From Paraburkholderia aromaticivorans (GTDB lineage Bacteria; Pseudomonadota; Gammaproteobacteria; Burkholderiales; Burkholderiaceae), in the NCBI RefSeq assembly GCF_012689525.1, contig NZ_CP051515.1, positions 124,001-188,000 of the forward strand: a stretch of 64,000 nucleotides of DNA, written 5' to 3'. Position 1 is the stretch's first letter, and every line of letters begins with the position of its first letter. Under the pieces are notes generated by a model. The model was not told where the DNA came from. It did no database searches and saw only the letters and a list, made by a program, of their open reading frames with translations. Positions 63,553 through 64,000 of the stretch are shown piece by piece. The position numbers and the translations under genes were made by a program.

Positions 63553-64000
63553 ATGAACGGTAACGATCACGATGGCGATCACCCCGCGCACCCGCACACC
63601 GACACGCACGACCACCACGCTAGTGCTTTGTCGGAGATGGATCTGCGTGTTCGTGCTCTGGAGTCCCTGCTGGTCGAGAAAGGGTATGTCGATCCGCAGG
63701 CGCTGGACATACTCGTCGAAACCTATGAGCACAAAGTCGGGCCGCGCAATGGTGCCCGCGTGATCGCAAAGGCGTGGCGTGATCCGGCGTACAAACAATG
63801 GCTGCTCGACGACGCCACCGCGGCGATCGCGTCACTCGGCTACACGGGCCGACAGGGCGAGCACATGATCGTGCTGGAGAACACACCCGCGACGCACAAC
63901 ATGGTGGTCTGCACATTGTGCTCGTGCTACCCGTGGCCTGTGCTCGGACTTCCGCCGGTGTGGTACAAATCGGCGCCTTACCGGTCGCGTGCCGTCATCG
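63553..64000 (+). CDS. Cobalt-type nitrile hydratase alpha subunit (cut by window edge)
   Basis: The open frame from ATG 63553 runs off the window after 149 codons. It has the alpha-subunit landmarks [21 protein letters not shown] and [13 protein letters not shown], and the metal site [10 protein letters not shown] (C-x-x-C-S-C), whose Thr is the cobalt form; iron enzymes have Ser there. Nitrile hydratase turns nitriles into amides. The first 20 residues are His/Asp-rich ([18 protein letters not shown]), an unusual metal-binding-like extension. No strong ribosome site precedes the ATG. The beta subunit is expected just beyond the window. Confidence 0.9.
   Translation, partial: MNGNDHDGDHPAHPHTDTHDHHASALSEMDLRVRALESLLVEKGYVDPQALDILVETYEHKVGPRNGARVIAKAWRDPAYKQWLLDDATAAIASLGYTGRQGEHMIVLENTPATHNMVVCTLCSCYPWPVLGLPPVWYKSAPYRSRAVI

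Overview
The window is GC-rich, densely packed and typical of a metabolically versatile beta-proteobacterium. The closest fit is Burkholderia sensu lato, probably a Paraburkholderia secondary replicon. Reasons are the many LysR, IclR, AraC and MarR regulators beside catabolic operons, the CoA-dependent aromatic degradation genes, the MocR regulator, the DHA2 exporters and the paralogous enzymes. This is inferred from gene content, not from a marker gene. No rRNA, tRNA, CRISPR array or intact insertion sequence was seen.

Layout. 1-6.9 kb: single housekeeping or accessory genes (LysR tail, membrane protein, three GNAT acetyltransferases, MocR regulator, aminoglycoside-type kinase, flavin reductase). 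7.0-8.5 kb: a short threonyl-tRNA synthetase paralogue without an editing domain, preceded by a leader peptide with six consecutive Thr codons and a terminator hairpin, i.e. a probable transcription attenuator. 8.6-18.4 kb: an eight-gene minus-strand operon divergent from a LysR gene (two ACMSD-like amidohydrolases, UbiD, UbiX, CobW metallochaperone, NCS2 permease, COG0402 deaminase, arylmalonate-decarboxylase-like protein). I cannot match it to a known pathway; it looks like uptake, deamination and decarboxylation of an N-heterocyclic carboxylate. 18.4-22.3 kb: LysR plus a two-subunit molybdenum hydroxylase. 23.2-26.7 kb: class II aldolase and a tandem CoA-transferase. 27.3-31.3 kb: IclR, polar amino acid ABC transporter and formimidoylglutamase-like enzyme. 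31.3-33.2 kb: gene-poor, with a degenerate dispersed repeat and a frameshifted small gene. 33.2-38.1 kb: alanine dehydrogenase, secreted hydrolase, AraC/GyrI regulator, DHA2 exporter.

38.3-48.6 kb is a coherent operon for aerobic anthranilate breakdown through 2-aminobenzoyl-CoA: ligase, flavin monooxygenase/reductase fusion, SDR, crotonase, acyl-CoA dehydrogenase, thioesterase, Rid protein, MarR regulator, a DLH-SnoaL fusion and a GST. It has a good sigma70 promoter overlapped by a MarR-like palindrome. Several members lack residues that define their named activity, so they probably do different chemistry or no catalysis.

48.9-55 kb holds secreted and lipoproteins, a transposase tail, a PhoD-like phosphatase with an unknown partner and an M6 metallopeptidase pseudogene. 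55.2-61.4 kb holds a MazG-like pyrophosphohydrolase, an exporter, an SDR, two hydrolases (one without its nucleophile), a CGNR regulator, a truncated HAD gene and a lipoprotein. 61.5-63.4 kb is an arsR-acr3-arsC operon with a visible operator. The window ends inside a cobalt-type nitrile hydratase alpha-subunit gene.
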